Assembly: GCF_900129425.1 (NCBI RefSeq)
Contig: NZ_LT670817.1
Coordinates: 7,592,001-7,656,000, forward strand
Source: Bradyrhizobium erythrophlei
GTDB taxonomy: Bacteria > Pseudomonadota > Alphaproteobacteria > Rhizobiales > Xanthobacteraceae
Direction: 5' to 3'
Length of the DNA stretch: 64,000 nucleotides
Each line of letters starts with the position of its first letter. Position 1 is the stretch's first letter. This document shows positions 8,052 through 17,785 of the stretch, one piece after another. A program made the position numbers and the translations under genes. The notes beneath the pieces are model-generated. The model ran no database searches, had not been told where the DNA came from, and saw only the letters and a list, made by a program, of their open reading frames with translations.

Positions 8052-9104
8052 ATGGCCACCAGCACTGCCGCCGCATCGAAGAGCGGGCTCTATGCCGATC
8101 CGCGCCCGGACTGGCTCGCGCTGCGAAAAGAGGAAGTGATCGACCCGCAGCGCCCGATCGTCGATCCGCATCACCATTTGTGGGATCGCGGCGGCCAGCG
8201 CTATCTGATCGAGGAGATCACCGACGATATCGCCTCCGGGCACAATATTGTTGCAACCGTCTATGTCGAGGCCCGCTCGATGTACCGTGCCGGCGGGCCG
8301 GAAGCGTTGCGCCCCGTCGGCGAAGTCGAATTTGCCAATGGCGCCGCGGCGATGAGCGCGAGCGGCGGCTACGGTACCGCCTCGATCTGCGCCGGCATCG
8401 TCGGCCACGCCAATCTGCTGCTCGGCGAAGGCGCGCGCGCCGTTCTCGAAGCGGAAATGGCCGCCGGCAACGGCCGCTTCCGCGGCATCCGGCACTCGTC
8501 GCCGTGGGATGCCGATCCCGAGGTTGCCGGCATCTATGCGATGCGGCCGAAAGGCCTGCTGCTCGACGAGACCTTTCGCAAGGGCTTTGCCTGCCTCGCG
8601 CCGCTCGGCCTGAGCTTCGATGCGTGGCTGTATCATCCGCAGATCGGCGAGTTGGCCGATCTCGCGCGGATTTTCCCGGACACCAAAATCGTGCTCGACC
8701 ATTGCGGCGGCCCGATCGGCCTCGGCGGCTATGCCAGCCGGCGTCAGGAAATTTTCACGGGGTGGAAGGCCTCGATCCAAGACATCGCGAAATGCCCCAA
8801 TGTCGTCGTCAAGCTCGGCGGATTGGCGATGCGGCTGCTCGGCTATGATTTTCACGAACGCCCGGTGCCGCCATCGTCGGAAGACGTGGCGGCGGCGTGG
8901 CGTCCCTATATCGAGACCTGCATCGAGGCCTTCGGACCTGCGCGCTGCATGTTCGAGAGCAACTTTCCGCCCGACAAGGGCCAGTGCAGCTATCAGGTGA
9001 TCTTCAACGCCTTCAAGCGCATCGCCGCGCCCTGCAGCGAGGCCGAGAAGACCGCGTTGTTCTCGAAGACGGCGACGGAGGTTTACCGGCTCAGGCTGAA
9101 GTGA
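8052..9104 (+). CDS. Amidohydrolase, TIM-barrel lactonase/decarboxylase type
   Basis: A 350-residue protein of the amidohydrolase-2 family. The metal-binding VDPHHHLWD motif is near residue 38, GIRHSSPWD and VLDHCGGP supply later barrel residues, and CMFESNFPPDKG near the C-terminus is the conserved last-strand Asn/Pro segment. Members hydrolyse lactones such as 2-pyrone-4,6-dicarboxylate or decarboxylate aromatic acids. There is no signal peptide. It is divergent from pqqA and is followed by a transporter gene with a separate ribosome-binding site. The exact reaction is unknown. Confidence 0.85.
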   Translation: MATSTAAASKSGLYADPRPDWLALRKEEVIDPQRPIVDPHHHLWDRGGQRYLIEEITDDIASGHNIVATVYVEARSMYRAGGPEALRPVGEVEFANGAAAMSASGGYGTASICAGIVGHANLLLGEGARAVLEAEMAAGNGRFRGIRHSSPWDADPEVAGIYAMRPKGLLLDETFRKGFACLAPLGLSFDAWLYHPQIGELADLARIFPDTKIVLDHCGGPIGLGGYASRRQEIFTGWKASIQDIAKCPNVVVKLGGLAMRLLGYDFHERPVPPSSEDVAAAWRPYIETCIEAFGPARCMFESNFPPDKGQCSYQVIFNAFKRIAAPCSEAEKTALFSKTATEVYRLRLK

Positions 9105-9259
9105 TGGCGGTGCCCGCGTTCAAATCGCGTAGATTCAACATTGATCGAATCGGTTCCTTCGCCTGGCCCCCTGGAACCTTTTGACCCCTCCACCTCTTAT
9201 TTCTTGCTCCGCTACGGAAGCATAGGCGCGGCGCGCTTGGCGTTGGTCGAGGAATTGAA

Positions 9260-10132
9260 TTGAAGAAAGGCAGCAAACTTCCCCAGACGACCAAAACGCG
9301 CGACGAGCAGCCGCACGCCAAACAGGGGAACAAGCAGATCACCGAAAAGGAAGCCGGCGACGTCGAGGAGATGTCGAGCCCGCGCACGCCGGTGATCTAC
9401 GAAATCGTGCGCCGGCTCGGCGACGAGGAGATGGACCGGCCGATCACCTCGTTGTGGTGGTCGGGGGTGGCCGCCGGACTTTCGATCAGCTTCTCGCTGC
9501 TGGCGCAGGCCGTCTTGCAGTCGCACCTGCCGGAAGCCTCGTGGACGCATCTTGTCACCAGCTTCGGCTATTCCGTGGGGTTCGTGATGGTGGTGTTGTC
9601 CCGGCAGCAGCTTTTCACCGAGATTACCGTCACCGCGGTGTTGCCTGTCATGGCCAACCTCACGTTGGCCAGTCTCTGGCGGCTCGGCCGGCTCTGGAGC
9701 GTGGTCCTGGTTGCGAACATGGCCGGCACGTTCGCCGCGGCGTTGCTGTGCACCTTCACCCCTGTACTGACACCGGAACTGAAAGCGGCGGTGCTCGATA
9801 TCGCCGGTCAGATCACCAACCATACCTGGATGGAAATGATGGTGCGTGCAATCGCATCCGGATTTCTGATCGCGACCATGGTCTGGCTGATTCCGAGCGC
9901 CGAAGCCGCCCAATTCCACGTCATCGTCATCATCACCTATTTGATCGCGGCGGCAGGATTCATGCACATTGTCGCGGGCAGCGTGGAGGCGTTTTTTCTG
10001 GTGCTGAACGGACATCTCGGTGTCCTGCCGATGGTGACGGACTTCTTCGTCCCGGTTCTCATCGGCAATATCATCGGCGGCACCGCGCTGTTTGCGCTGA
10101 TCGCCTATGCGCAGGTCATGAAAGAGATATGA
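9260..10132 (+). CDS. Formate/nitrite transporter (FNT) family channel
   Basis: A 290-residue membrane protein starting at TTG, with a GAGGA ribosome-binding site about 10 bp upstream. A hydrophilic 60-residue N-terminal extension, rich in Lys, Glu and Gln, precedes six membrane segments. RQQLFTEITVTAVLPV corresponds to the pore-forming QLFTENT-type loop of FNT channels, and HIVAGSVEAFF and IGNIIGGTALF match later conserved helices. The long charged N-terminus and the altered loop put it nearer YfdC than FocA. The likely role is transport of a small weak-acid anion. It ends at a clear intrinsic terminator. Confidence 0.88.
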   Translation: MKKGSKLPQTTKTRDEQPHAKQGNKQITEKEAGDVEEMSSPRTPVIYEIVRRLGDEEMDRPITSLWWSGVAAGLSISFSLLAQAVLQSHLPEASWTHLVTSFGYSVGFVMVVLSRQQLFTEITVTAVLPVMANLTLASLWRLGRLWSVVLVANMAGTFAAALLCTFTPVLTPELKAAVLDIAGQITNHTWMEMMVRAIASGFLIATMVWLIPSAEAAQFHVIVIITYLIAAAGFMHIVAGSVEAFFLVLNGHLGVLPMVTDFFVPVLIGNIIGGTALFALIAYAQVMKEI

Positions 10133-10149
10133 GCGCCGACGGACCGCAA

Positions 10150-10182
10150 CGCAAATCCCAGCAGAACCGGCTGGGTTTTGCG
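10150..10182 (+). terminator. Rho-independent terminator after the FNT gene
   Basis: CCCAGC (10157-10162) and GCTGGG (10170-10175) form a stem with a 7-nt loop, followed by TTTT. The outer bases CGCAAA (10150-10155) and TTTGCG (10177-10182) extend the pairing across single T bulges. It ends the FNT transcript and, being symmetric, may also stop readthrough from the convergent aminopeptidase gene. Confidence 0.8.
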
Positions 10183-10214
10183 ACAGAACGCAAGCTTCCG
10201 CGGCTAAGGACCTG

Positions 10215-11471
10215 TCAGGCCCACTCGCCCTTGCGGAAGACGGGGACCCTCCTGCCGTCGGCGTGAACGCCGTCGATGTCGATCTTGTCCGAACCGATCA
10301 TCCAGTCGATGTGGATCAGGCTCTTGTTGCCGCCCTGCGCCGCGATCTGCTCGGGCGTCAGCTTGTCGCCATCGACGAAGCATTTCGAATAGCATTGGCC
10401 GAGCGCGATGTGGCAGGCCGCGTTCTCGTCGAACAGCGTATTGAAGAACAACAGTCCGCTCTTCGAGATCGGCGAGGAATGCGGCACCAGCGCCACTTCG
10501 CCGAGACGCCGCGCGCCCTCGTCGGTGTCGAGGACCTTGTTGAGGACTTCCTCGCCGCGCGTGGCCTTGGCCTCGACGATGCGTCCTTGCTCGAACCGCA
10601 CCGCGATGCCGTCGATCAGCGAGCCCTGGTAGGACAGCGGCTTGGAACTGACGACGTGTCCTTCCACCCGCCTTGCATGCGGCGTGGTGAACACTTCCTC
10701 GGTCGGGATATTGGCGTTGCAGGTGATTCCGTTTTTGGCGGTGGAGGCGCCGCCTTCCCATTCGTGACCGTCCGCCAGCCCGATCGTGAGATCCGTGTCA
10801 GGTCCGGAATAATGCAGCGCCCTGAATCGCTGGCCGTTCAGCCATTCGGTGCGGCTGCGCAGGGTCGCGTTATGCTTCTGCCACGCCGCGACGGGGTGAT
10901 CGATATCGACGCGTGAGGCAGCGAAGATCGCGTCGGCAAGCTTTGCCACTGCGACATCCTCTTCGTCTCCCGAAAACACCCGCTTCGCCCATGAAGCGCT
11001 CGGATAGGCGATGATGTTCCAGTTGATATCGAAGTTGACGATCCTTTCCAGCGCCGGCTTGTAGGCGATCGAGTTGGCCTTGCTGGCGCGCGCGACCTTG
11101 GCCGGGTCTTCGCCGGCCAGCAGCATCGGATCATCGCCGACGATGGCGAGCCGCGCGGTGTTGGTGGCAAACGCCTTCGACATTCCCTCATAGAGCCAGC
11201 CGGCGGCGCGATCGAAGCTGTCGTCCGGCGCGAACCGGTAGCGCGCCAGCGTGACCGCCTCGTCCGAAAGGATCGGGGTGACCAGACCCGCGCCGGCGCG
11301 ATAGGCGTGTTCGGCGATCTTGCGCACCAGCGGCAGCGCCACGGTCGGCGCCGTCAGCAGCAGATCCTGTCCCGGCTTGAGCTGCAACCCGACCTTGATC
11401 GCGACCTCGGCCAGACGGTCGAGTTTGACGGGATCAATCGGTGCCGAAATGCTGCGTTCGTGTATGGTCAT
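10215..11471 (-). CDS. M29-family metalloaminopeptidase
   Basis: The 418-residue protein matches thermophilic-aminopeptidase-type M29 enzymes in length and motif order: NIPTEEVFTTPH (metal ligand Glu), RGEEVLNKVLDTDEGARRLGE (second Glu region), FNTLFDENAACHIALG (His ligand), and HIDWMIGS near the C-terminus (His, Asp). These enzymes remove N-terminal residues from peptides in the cytoplasm with two Co/Zn ions. No signal peptide is present. The start at 11471 gives the usual length. It sits downstream of, and in the same direction as, glucokinase, with 113 bp between, but no functional link is evident. Confidence 0.92.
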   Translation of the reverse strand: MTIHERSISAPIDPVKLDRLAEVAIKVGLQLKPGQDLLLTAPTVALPLVRKIAEHAYRAGAGLVTPILSDEAVTLARYRFAPDDSFDRAAGWLYEGMSKAFATNTARLAIVGDDPMLLAGEDPAKVARASKANSIAYKPALERIVNFDINWNIIAYPSASWAKRVFSGDEEDVAVAKLADAIFAASRVDIDHPVAAWQKHNATLRSRTEWLNGQRFRALHYSGPDTDLTIGLADGHEWEGGASTAKNGITCNANIPTEEVFTTPHARRVEGHVVSSKPLSYQGSLIDGIAVRFEQGRIVEAKATRGEEVLNKVLDTDEGARRLGEVALVPHSSPISKSGLLFFNTLFDENAACHIALGQCYSKCFVDGDKLTPEQIAAQGGNKSLIHIDWMIGSDKIDIDGVHADGRRVPVFRKGEWA

Positions 11472-11584
11472 GGAAGTCCGGCCTGAGGTTGGTGGGATAG
11501 ACGGTTATAAAGTGATTGTTGCAGGACAGATCAAGGTCGCCAAACCGCGGGGCGCGATAGCTATCTAAATCCTGGTTGTGCCCG

Positions 11585-12538
11585 TCAAGGCGCGATCGGT
11601 ACGTGCGCAAGACCGAGCAGCGCCGGCGACTCCTCCAAAATGAGATGGGTCGGAATTTTGGCGAGCAGACTGCTGAAGCGGCCCTTGCTCTCGAACCGTT
11701 GGCGAAATGCCGAGGCCGCGAGCGCCTGCTTGAACCGCAGCAAGATGCCGCCCGCAATATAGATGCCGCCGGTCGCACCAACCGTCAGCGCGAGGTCGCC
11801 GGCGACGGCGCCCAGCATTGCGCAGAAATGCCCGAATGCTCGCGCGCAAGTCGCGTCGCGCCCGCCGATGGCGCGATCGGTGACGTCAGCCGGCGTCAGC
11901 GCCTCCGGCACCCTGCCATCGATCGTGCAGAGCGCCTGATAGATATTGACGAGACCGGCGCCGGACAGCGCGCGTTCGGCCGACACGTGGTCCCAGCGCG
12001 TGCGCATGACCCGAACGATCTCGTCCTCTTCCGGGGTCGACGCCGGCAAGGTCACGTGGCCGCCCTCGCCCGCGACCAGAACCCATTCACGCCCGTTGGG
12101 GATCAACGCGCTCATGCCGAGGCCGGTGCCTGGCCCGATGATCCCGATCGGGCCGGCAGCTTGCGGGCACGCGGGTCCGACCAGAAAGCGGTCGCCCTCG
12201 GGCAGATGCGGCACCGCCATCGCGGTGGCGGCGAAATCGTTGACGACCGCCAGCGACTTCAGCCCCAGGCTCTTCTTGAGTTCCGCGACCGAAAACGACC
12301 AGGCAAGATTGGTCAGGGCTACCCGATCGCCCAAAACCGGTCCGGCGACGGCGATCGCGCCTTCCGACACTGGCCGCGACGCCGGCGGCAATCCCTTGAG
12401 GTATTCAGCCAGCGCATCGTGCAGCGATCCGAACTTGCGCACCTCGACGTGCAGGAGGTCGCGATACCTGCCGCTTTCGGCAACAGCAAAACGCGCATTG
12501 GTGCCGCCGATGTCTCCGATAACCCGCAGACTGCTCAC
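11585..12538 (-). CDS. glk: Glucokinase
   Basis: A 317-residue protein starting at GTG 12538 with a good GGAGAGG ribosome-binding site; the open frame continues far upstream but only this start gives family length. Motifs are GDIGGTNARFA (phosphate-binding), VVNDFAATAMA, GPGTGLGMSAL and EGGHVTLP (sugar-binding Glu/His), and GGIYIAGG near the C-terminus. This is the Glk family rather than ROK, because the ROK zinc-finger Cys cluster is missing. It phosphorylates glucose with ATP to feed the Entner-Doudoroff pathway. It is divergent from the MFS gene. Confidence 0.94.
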   Translation of the reverse strand: MSSLRVIGDIGGTNARFAVAESGRYRDLLHVEVRKFGSLHDALAEYLKGLPPASRPVSEGAIAVAGPVLGDRVALTNLAWSFSVAELKKSLGLKSLAVVNDFAATAMAVPHLPEGDRFLVGPACPQAAGPIGIIGPGTGLGMSALIPNGREWVLVAGEGGHVTLPASTPEEDEIVRVMRTRWDHVSAERALSGAGLVNIYQALCTIDGRVPEALTPADVTDRAIGGRDATCARAFGHFCAMLGAVAGDLALTVGATGGIYIAGGILLRFKQALAASAFRQRFESKGRFSSLLAKIPTHLILEESPALLGLAHVPIAP

Positions 12539-12718
12539 TCGACCTCTCCGTGGCGCCCTGACGTTCCCTGCCGTGCGCGCGTCTATCACGGAAAGGCCGC
12601 CACCAAAATCGGCTGTGCAACCGGGTTCCATCACGAATTTTGACGGGGCTGCCATCCCTGAAAGGGGGTTGTGCAGCGCAACATGGCCGATACAAGGGCG
12701 TCCTCCATGAGGTGCTAA

Positions 12719-13966
12719 GTGACTGACATCAATGCCGACGCCGGGGTTTCGTCGAACCACCGCCCGATGGGCTTTCCCGAATTCGTTATCGTTATCGCCT
12801 CGATCATGGCCCTCAATCCGCTGGCGACGGACATGATGCTTCCGGCGCTGCCAAAGATCGCCTCGACATTCCACATCGTCACCGCCAACCGGCCGCAGGC
12901 GGTGCTGTCGACGTTCCTGATCGGCTTCGGCGTCGGCCAGTTCGTCATGGGACCGCTGTCCGATCGCTTCGGCCGCCGCCCGGTTCTGGTCGACGGCATG
13001 GCGCTGTATTGCATCGCCAGCATGCTCGTGGTTACGGCGCAGTCGTTCGAGACCCTGCTGCTGGCGCGGGCGCTGCAGGGCCTCGGCACCTCGGCCACCC
13101 GCGTGATTGCCACCTCGATCGTTCGCGACTGCTATGCAGGCCGCCGCATGGCCAGCGTGATGTCGCTGGCGATGATGGTCTTCATCAGCGTCCCCATCAT
13201 CGCGCCGTCGTTCGGTCAGGCGGTGATGCTGCTGACGCAATGGCGCGGCATCTTCATCGTGCTGATGCTGTATGGGGTGCTCGCGCTGCTCTGGAGCGCG
13301 CTGCGGATGCCGGAGACCCTGCCGATATCGAAGCGCAAGTCGCTCGCCATTCGCGACGTGCTGGGTGCTTTTCGCCAGACCGTAATTAACCGGCAGACGC
13401 TGGGCTATGCGCTGGCGGCGGGCGGCGTGCAGGGCTCGCTTTTTGGTTTCGTGTTTTCCTCGCAGCAAATATTCACCGGGATCTACAAGCTCGGGAATTA
13501 TTTTCCGATGGCATTCGCGGCGATCGCGATCGGCATCGCGATCGCCGGATTCCTCAATGCCCGTTTCGTCGGCCGGCTCGGCATGCGGGTGATTTCGCAT
13601 AGCGCTCTGGTCGGCTTTGTCGCGGTGGCCGGAATCATGCTGGTCGCGGCGAAGGCGCAGATGCTGCCGCTGCCGCTGTTCATTGTGCTCGCGGCGCTGA
13701 TGATGTTCGTGTTCGGGCTGATCTTCTCCAATTTCACCGCGCTCGCAATGGAACCGCAGGGCCATATCGCCGGCACGGCCTCGTCGCTGTACGGGTCGAT
13801 CACCACGCTGCTCGGCATCGGCATCGGCACCGTGATCGGCCAGGACTATGACGGCACGCTGCTGCCGTTTGCGACAGGGTTTTTCCTCTGCGCACTGGCG
13901 GCGCTTGCGGTCGTTGCGGTGGTGGAAAAGGGCCGGCTGTTCACGCCGCACCGGATGGCCGACTAG
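12719..13966 (+). CDS. MFS multidrug efflux transporter, Bcr/CflA type
   Basis: A 415-residue major facilitator with 12 predicted helices, starting at GTG 12719. Motif A is GPLSDRFGRRPVL between helices 2 and 3, and LARALQGLGTSATRVIATSIVRDCY is the helix 4-5 pattern of the Bcr/CflA branch, including the conserved R-D-x-Y. LATDMMLPALP in helix 1 is also typical of drug/H+ antiporters. It likely exports small toxic compounds or sulfonamide-like drugs by proton antiport. The gene is convergent with the helicase gene; only 24 bp separate their stop codons. Confidence 0.92.
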   Translation: MTDINADAGVSSNHRPMGFPEFVIVIASIMALNPLATDMMLPALPKIASTFHIVTANRPQAVLSTFLIGFGVGQFVMGPLSDRFGRRPVLVDGMALYCIASMLVVTAQSFETLLLARALQGLGTSATRVIATSIVRDCYAGRRMASVMSLAMMVFISVPIIAPSFGQAVMLLTQWRGIFIVLMLYGVLALLWSALRMPETLPISKRKSLAIRDVLGAFRQTVINRQTLGYALAAGGVQGSLFGFVFSSQQIFTGIYKLGNYFPMAFAAIAIGIAIAGFLNARFVGRLGMRVISHSALVGFVAVAGIMLVAAKAQMLPLPLFIVLAALMMFVFGLIFSNFTALAMEPQGHIAGTASSLYGSITTLLGIGIGTVIGQDYDGTLLPFATGFFLCALAALAVVAVVEKGRLFTPHRMAD

Positions 13967-13990
13967 TTCCATCCGCGCCATCCGCTTGCA

Positions 13991-15952
13991 TCAGCCGCGA
14001 CGATTCTTCTTTGCCTTCTTGCCGAAGGCCGGTTTCGCTGGCGACGCGCCGGCTGGCCGCGATGGTGCGACATAGGCGGGCCTGTCCTGATGCCGCTTTT
14101 TCTTCTCGAAACCCTGCTCCCTGGCAAATCCCGGCCCGCTTTCGCCGTGAGGTTTGCCATGCTGCTTCGGCGCTCTCTCATCGCGGGATTTTTCGTACCG
14201 GTGCCCGTTGCGGTCGGTCTCCCTGGTTTCGCGCCGAGGCGGGTGTGACCGGTTTTCTGAAGCCGCCTGCCGCTGGGGACCATCTGCCAGCGCCTCGATG
14301 CGGATGTTGTCTTCCTTGTCGGGACGCCCGATCTTGACGGCAAAGGATTCGGCGACCCGTTCGGAGATCTCGAACTCGGTGGTGGTGTCCATGATGCGGA
14401 TCGCGCCGATGTCTTGCTTGTCGATGCCGCCGCGACGGCAAATCATCGGCAACAGCCAGCGCGCTTCGGCGTTCTTTCTTCGTCCGATCGCGGCGCGAAA
14501 CCACACGCTGCCTTCCGCCATGCCGTGACGCGGCGATGATTTCCCGGGCTTCGATCGCGGCTCAGTAGCGCGATCCTCGCCGCGCGGCGTTCGGCCGTCT
14601 TTTCCCCGGCCGCGATCTTCGCGCGACCGGCCGGCCCCCTGGCCGGGGTCGAGAATGTCCTCGGGCGAAGGCAGCCGCGCCCGGTACAGCCGCGCCAGCG
14701 CCGCGGCAATATCCTCGGCCGACCGCTCGGCGAGCAACGCCCGCGCCAGGATCAGATCGTCCGATGTCGTTTCCTCCGCGAACAGCGCATCGCGCAGCAT
14801 GCGCTCCTGATCGAGCTTGCGGATTTCATCCGCCGTGGGAGCAGCGCCCCAGGCGGCATCGATGCCCCCCAGGTTAAGCAGCAATTCCGCGCGCCGCTTG
14901 CGCGCCGGCGGTACCAGCAACACGCTGACGCCCTTTCGGCCGGCGCGGCCGGTGCGGCCGGAGCGATGCTGCATCACCTCCGCGTCATTCGGCAGATCGG
15001 CGTGAATCACGAGGTCGAGGTTGGGCAGATCGATGCCGCGCGCCGCCACGTCGGTCGCCACGCAGACCCGGGCCCGTCCATCCCGCAACGCCTGCAGCGC
15101 CTGGGTGCGCTCGTTCTGAGTCAATTCTCCTGACAGTGCGACCACCGAGAAGCCGCGCTCCAGCAGCGTCGCCTGCAAATGCCTGACGGCATCCCGGGTA
15201 TTGCAAAACACCAGCGCGCTCGGCGATTCGAAGAATCGCAAGAGGTTGACGACCGCGTGCTCGACATCGCCTGACGCGATTCGGATGGCGCGGTACTCGA
15301 TATCGGCGTGGCCGCCCTCGTCGCCCTCGACCTCGACGCGAAAGGCCTGCTGCTGATACTGCTTCGCCAGCGCGACGATGCCGCGCGGCAGGGTCGCCGA
15401 GAACAGCAGGGTGCGGCGGGTATCCGGCGTGGTCTTGAGGATGAACTCCATATCCTCGCGAAAACCCAGATCGAGCATTTCGTCGGCCTCGTCGAGCACC
15501 ACCGCCTTCAATTCCGAGACGTCCAGACGGCCGCGCCGGAGGTGATCGCACAGCCGACCCGGCGTGCCGACCACGATATGCGCTCCGGCCGCAAGCTCGC
15601 GCTGTTCGCGGCGCGGATCCATGCCGCCGACGCAGGAAACGACGCGCGCATCGGCATATTGATAAAGCCACGCGAGCTCGCGCTGCACCTGCAGGGCAAG
15701 TTCCCGGGTCGGCGCGACGATCAGGGCGAGAGGTGCGGCTGCCCGCTCGAACCGCTCGGCGCCATCAAGAAGATTTTTTGCAATCGCGAGCCCATAGGCG
15801 ACGGTTTTGCCCGAGCCGGTTTGCGCCGAAACAAGCAGGTCGCGGCCGGCGGCGGCGTCCGCGAGCACCGCGGTCTGGACGGGGGTTGGCTGATCGTAGT
15901 TGCGCTCCGCCAGGGCTCGGGCGAGCGGCGGATGTGTGGGTAGGAATGTCAC
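13991..15952 (-). CDS. DEAD-box RNA helicase with DbpA-type RNA-binding domain
   Basis: The product has all helicase motifs: AQTGSGKT (I), PTRELA (Ia), VGTPGRL (Ib), DEAD (II), SAT (III), VATDVAARGID (V) and HRSGRTGRAG (VI), then a linker and a DbpA-like domain (VWFRAAIGRRKNAEARWLLPMI...). The tail is very basic and ends AKKNRRG. This architecture is that of CsdA/DeaD helicases acting in ribosome assembly and mRNA decay at low temperature. I chose the GTG at 15952 (653 aa), which places the Q-motif near the N-terminus as in relatives; an in-frame ATG at 16129 would add 59 unusual residues. Confidence 0.9.
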   Translation of the reverse strand: MTFLPTHPPLARALAERNYDQPTPVQTAVLADAAAGRDLLVSAQTGSGKTVAYGLAIAKNLLDGAERFERAAAPLALIVAPTRELALQVQRELAWLYQYADARVVSCVGGMDPRREQRELAAGAHIVVGTPGRLCDHLRRGRLDVSELKAVVLDEADEMLDLGFREDMEFILKTTPDTRRTLLFSATLPRGIVALAKQYQQQAFRVEVEGDEGGHADIEYRAIRIASGDVEHAVVNLLRFFESPSALVFCNTRDAVRHLQATLLERGFSVVALSGELTQNERTQALQALRDGRARVCVATDVAARGIDLPNLDLVIHADLPNDAEVMQHRSGRTGRAGRKGVSVLLVPPARKRRAELLLNLGGIDAAWGAAPTADEIRKLDQERMLRDALFAEETTSDDLILARALLAERSAEDIAAALARLYRARLPSPEDILDPGQGAGRSREDRGRGKDGRTPRGEDRATEPRSKPGKSSPRHGMAEGSVWFRAAIGRRKNAEARWLLPMICRRGGIDKQDIGAIRIMDTTTEFEISERVAESFAVKIGRPDKEDNIRIEALADGPQRQAASENRSHPPRRETRETDRNGHRYEKSRDERAPKQHGKPHGESGPGFAREQGFEKKKRHQDRPAYVAPSRPAGASPAKPAFGKKAKKNRRG

Positions 15953-16174
15953 GGGATGAAAAACCTTGGTTGGCGCCTGGCGCCGGAACATTGAGGGCCT
16001 CGAACGGTCGAAGCTGCCGCCAAAGAAGATGCGCAGCCGCGTGGCCCGACGGATTTCGGTGAGTTGGTTGTCCTTTAGGCCATTCGAGGCCAAAGCGCCA
16101 TTGGTTTGGTGCGCCGAAATAGCAGACATGCGGCCCGGAGGACTGAGCCGAGGCGGCGGGCGTCCTCAACGCCG

Positions 16175-16666
16175 TCAATTCTGCTGTTGTGTCTTCGCCG
16201 ACGGGCCGAGCACCGCCGCCGCGGTGTTTGCGATTTCGGTATCGGTGTCCTTGTTCAAGCCGGCAACACCCACCGCGCCCACGACTTCGCCGTTGACGCG
16301 TATCGGCATGCCGCCACGCAGCGCCGCGATGTCCGCGGTAACGAAGGCGGTCCGGCCGCGATCGATGCTGTCCTCGATCTCCGCCGTCGGCCGCCGCAGC
16401 CGCGCCGCCGTTCGTGCCTTCTGGATGGCGAGGTCCGCGCTGTCCGGGCGGACACCGTCCATCCGCTGGAACGCCAGCAGATCTCCGGCGGGATCGACCA
16501 CCGCGATGGCCGAGGGCGCGTTGCGCTGCTGCGCGCTCTCCTTCGCTGCCTGCAGCACCGTCTGGGCTCCGGCTTGATCGAGCGTCATGACCTTGATGGT
16601 CTGCGCCCCCAAGGGCAGGCAGAGCACCGTCGCCAGGAGTCCAACGATGATTCCAGGTTTCATCAT
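16175..16666 (-). CDS. Secreted GlcG/HbpS-like heme-binding-domain protein
   Basis: About 163 residues, starting at the MMKPG ATG (16666), which gives a Sec signal MMKPGIIVGLLATVLCLPLGAQ; an ATG at 16720 would spoil it. The mature part contains AIAVVDPAGDLLAFQRMDG, IQKARTAARLRRPT and GGMPIRVNGEVVGAVGVAG, the defining pattern of the GlcG/HbpS (DUF336) fold. Members bind heme or are accessory to propanediol and glycolate metabolism. The tail NTAAAVLGPSAKTQQQN is short. It stands alone, upstream of the helicase gene on the same strand but separated by 222 bp. Confidence 0.85.
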   Translation of the reverse strand: MMKPGIIVGLLATVLCLPLGAQTIKVMTLDQAGAQTVLQAAKESAQQRNAPSAIAVVDPAGDLLAFQRMDGVRPDSADLAIQKARTAARLRRPTAEIEDSIDRGRTAFVTADIAALRGGMPIRVNGEVVGAVGVAGLNKDTDTEIANTAAAVLGPSAKTQQQN

Positions 16667-16827
16667 GGCGAGTTGATTTCGATCCGACGCGAGGAGGCTG
16701 TCGCTGAGAGAGCTCGCCAACCCGACGTTCCCAGGGCAAGCCGGCTCTCATTCCCGGATGTAGGATGAAACGAGTACCATGCTCATCACGCTTGAGTGTT
16801 CGGCGACCCCGCCAGACCTCGCCCATG

Positions 16828-17064
16828 TCATGGGGCAGCTTTCGCTTTGGACCAGCGCCAAACCTCCGCGGCGTTACGCAGAAGCTTCACGCCGTCGATA
16901 TCTTTCACGAACGCATCGTTCCTCAAATAGATCATGGCTTGCGCCTGGGCTGACGCGAGATTTTCAGCCCGAAAGTTCAAATACAGAAGGCCGATCTCAT
17001 TTTGGTCAGGCCCCATCCGAAAGGGCTCGATCGTATAGTTCCGGCTGGTGCGCCTGGAGGCCAT
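16828..17064 (-). CDS. Small hypothetical protein
   Basis: This 78-residue frame has a plausible protein composition (GPDQNEIGLLYLNFRAEN, then an amphipathic stretch, ending EVWRWSKAKAAP), unlike the Arg/Ala/Pro-rich shadow frames around it. An alternative start at Met17 would give a 62-residue protein. I do not recognise a family. It lies on the same strand as the GlcG-like gene, 161 bp before it, at the edge of a repeat-rich region. Existence is uncertain. Confidence 0.45.
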   Translation of the reverse strand: MASRRTSRNYTIEPFRMGPDQNEIGLLYLNFRAENLASAQAQAMIYLRNDAFVKDIDGVKLLRNAAEVWRWSKAKAAP

Positions 17065-17163
17065 GAAGGCGAATATGGTCCTCAGGCACAGCCGTTCAAG
17101 CCGGATTCAGCTACCGCCGTGGCTAACGGTTCGAGCGCCGTACAAAAGGTAATCGATACCCCG

Positions 17164-17248
17164 CGTCATTGCGAGCGCAGCGAAGCAATCCAGCTTTCTT
17201 GCTTGCCGCCATATGGATTGCTTCGTCGCTCCGCTCCTCGCAATGACG
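17164..17248. repeat. Paired palindromic repeat, CGTCATTGCGAGCG class
   Basis: CGTCATTGCGAGCG and GAAGCAATCCA on the left are mirrored by TGGATTGCTTC and CTCGCAATGACG on the right, around a short spacer, giving one long stem. This looks like a REP/BIME-type intergenic repeat. It is a different class from the GGGCTTGTCCC repeats later in the window. Confidence 0.8.
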
Positions 17249-17706
17249 ATGAGATACGCGTCCGCGATCTCGCGGCGCAGTGCGTCCGAGGTTTGCATTA
17301 ATCTCCGCCCTGAAAACAGAGGGCGTGGGGAATGCCGGGCGCCCGATGCACCCGCAGCCTCGTGTGCGCATGGGGTAGTAAGTATGCACACGAGCATTCA
17401 CAGCGAGCCATCGGAAAACACCCGACATTCCCGCACGCAATGGTTTACGGCTTATACCGTGCTCTCCCCGGTGATCGGCTTTCTTGCCACCGTCGCCAGC
17501 GGAGTTGCCTCCACCGACTTGACACCAGCGTCGGGGTGTCAGGACCACACGTCTTCGCCGTCCGCTTCAGCATCATTCGTCCGCACGCTTTCGCGCGCAT
17601 GAGCCGCCGCGTCCATCGCATCCCGCTCCCAACGTCCGTGACGACCGCGAAGCGCCCCTCTTGTGGGAACAGGACGGCAAAGGATATAGCGGTGATTCGG
17701 GTATTC

Positions 17707-17785
17707 TGAAAATCAGAATATTTTTCGCGAAGGGGCTGGACAGGGGTGAAGTGATTTGCCCGTCAGGCGCGAGAACCGACGAAGT
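17707..17785 (+). repeat. Left copy of a direct repeat bracketing the Argonaute island
   Basis: The sequence around GGGGCTGGACAGG, GTGATTTGCCCGTC and GCGCGAGAACCG is repeated in direct orientation at 22131-22210 with scattered differences (roughly four in five positions match by eye). It is probably one of a dispersed family, and homologous recombination between the copies could excise the 4.4 kb between them. Confidence 0.65.

Noticed and set aside
12539..13981. Upstream extension of the glucokinase frame to 798 codons
   Set aside because: The extra 480 residues are low-complexity and antisense to the MFS gene; the GTG start with a good ribosome site fits Glk length.
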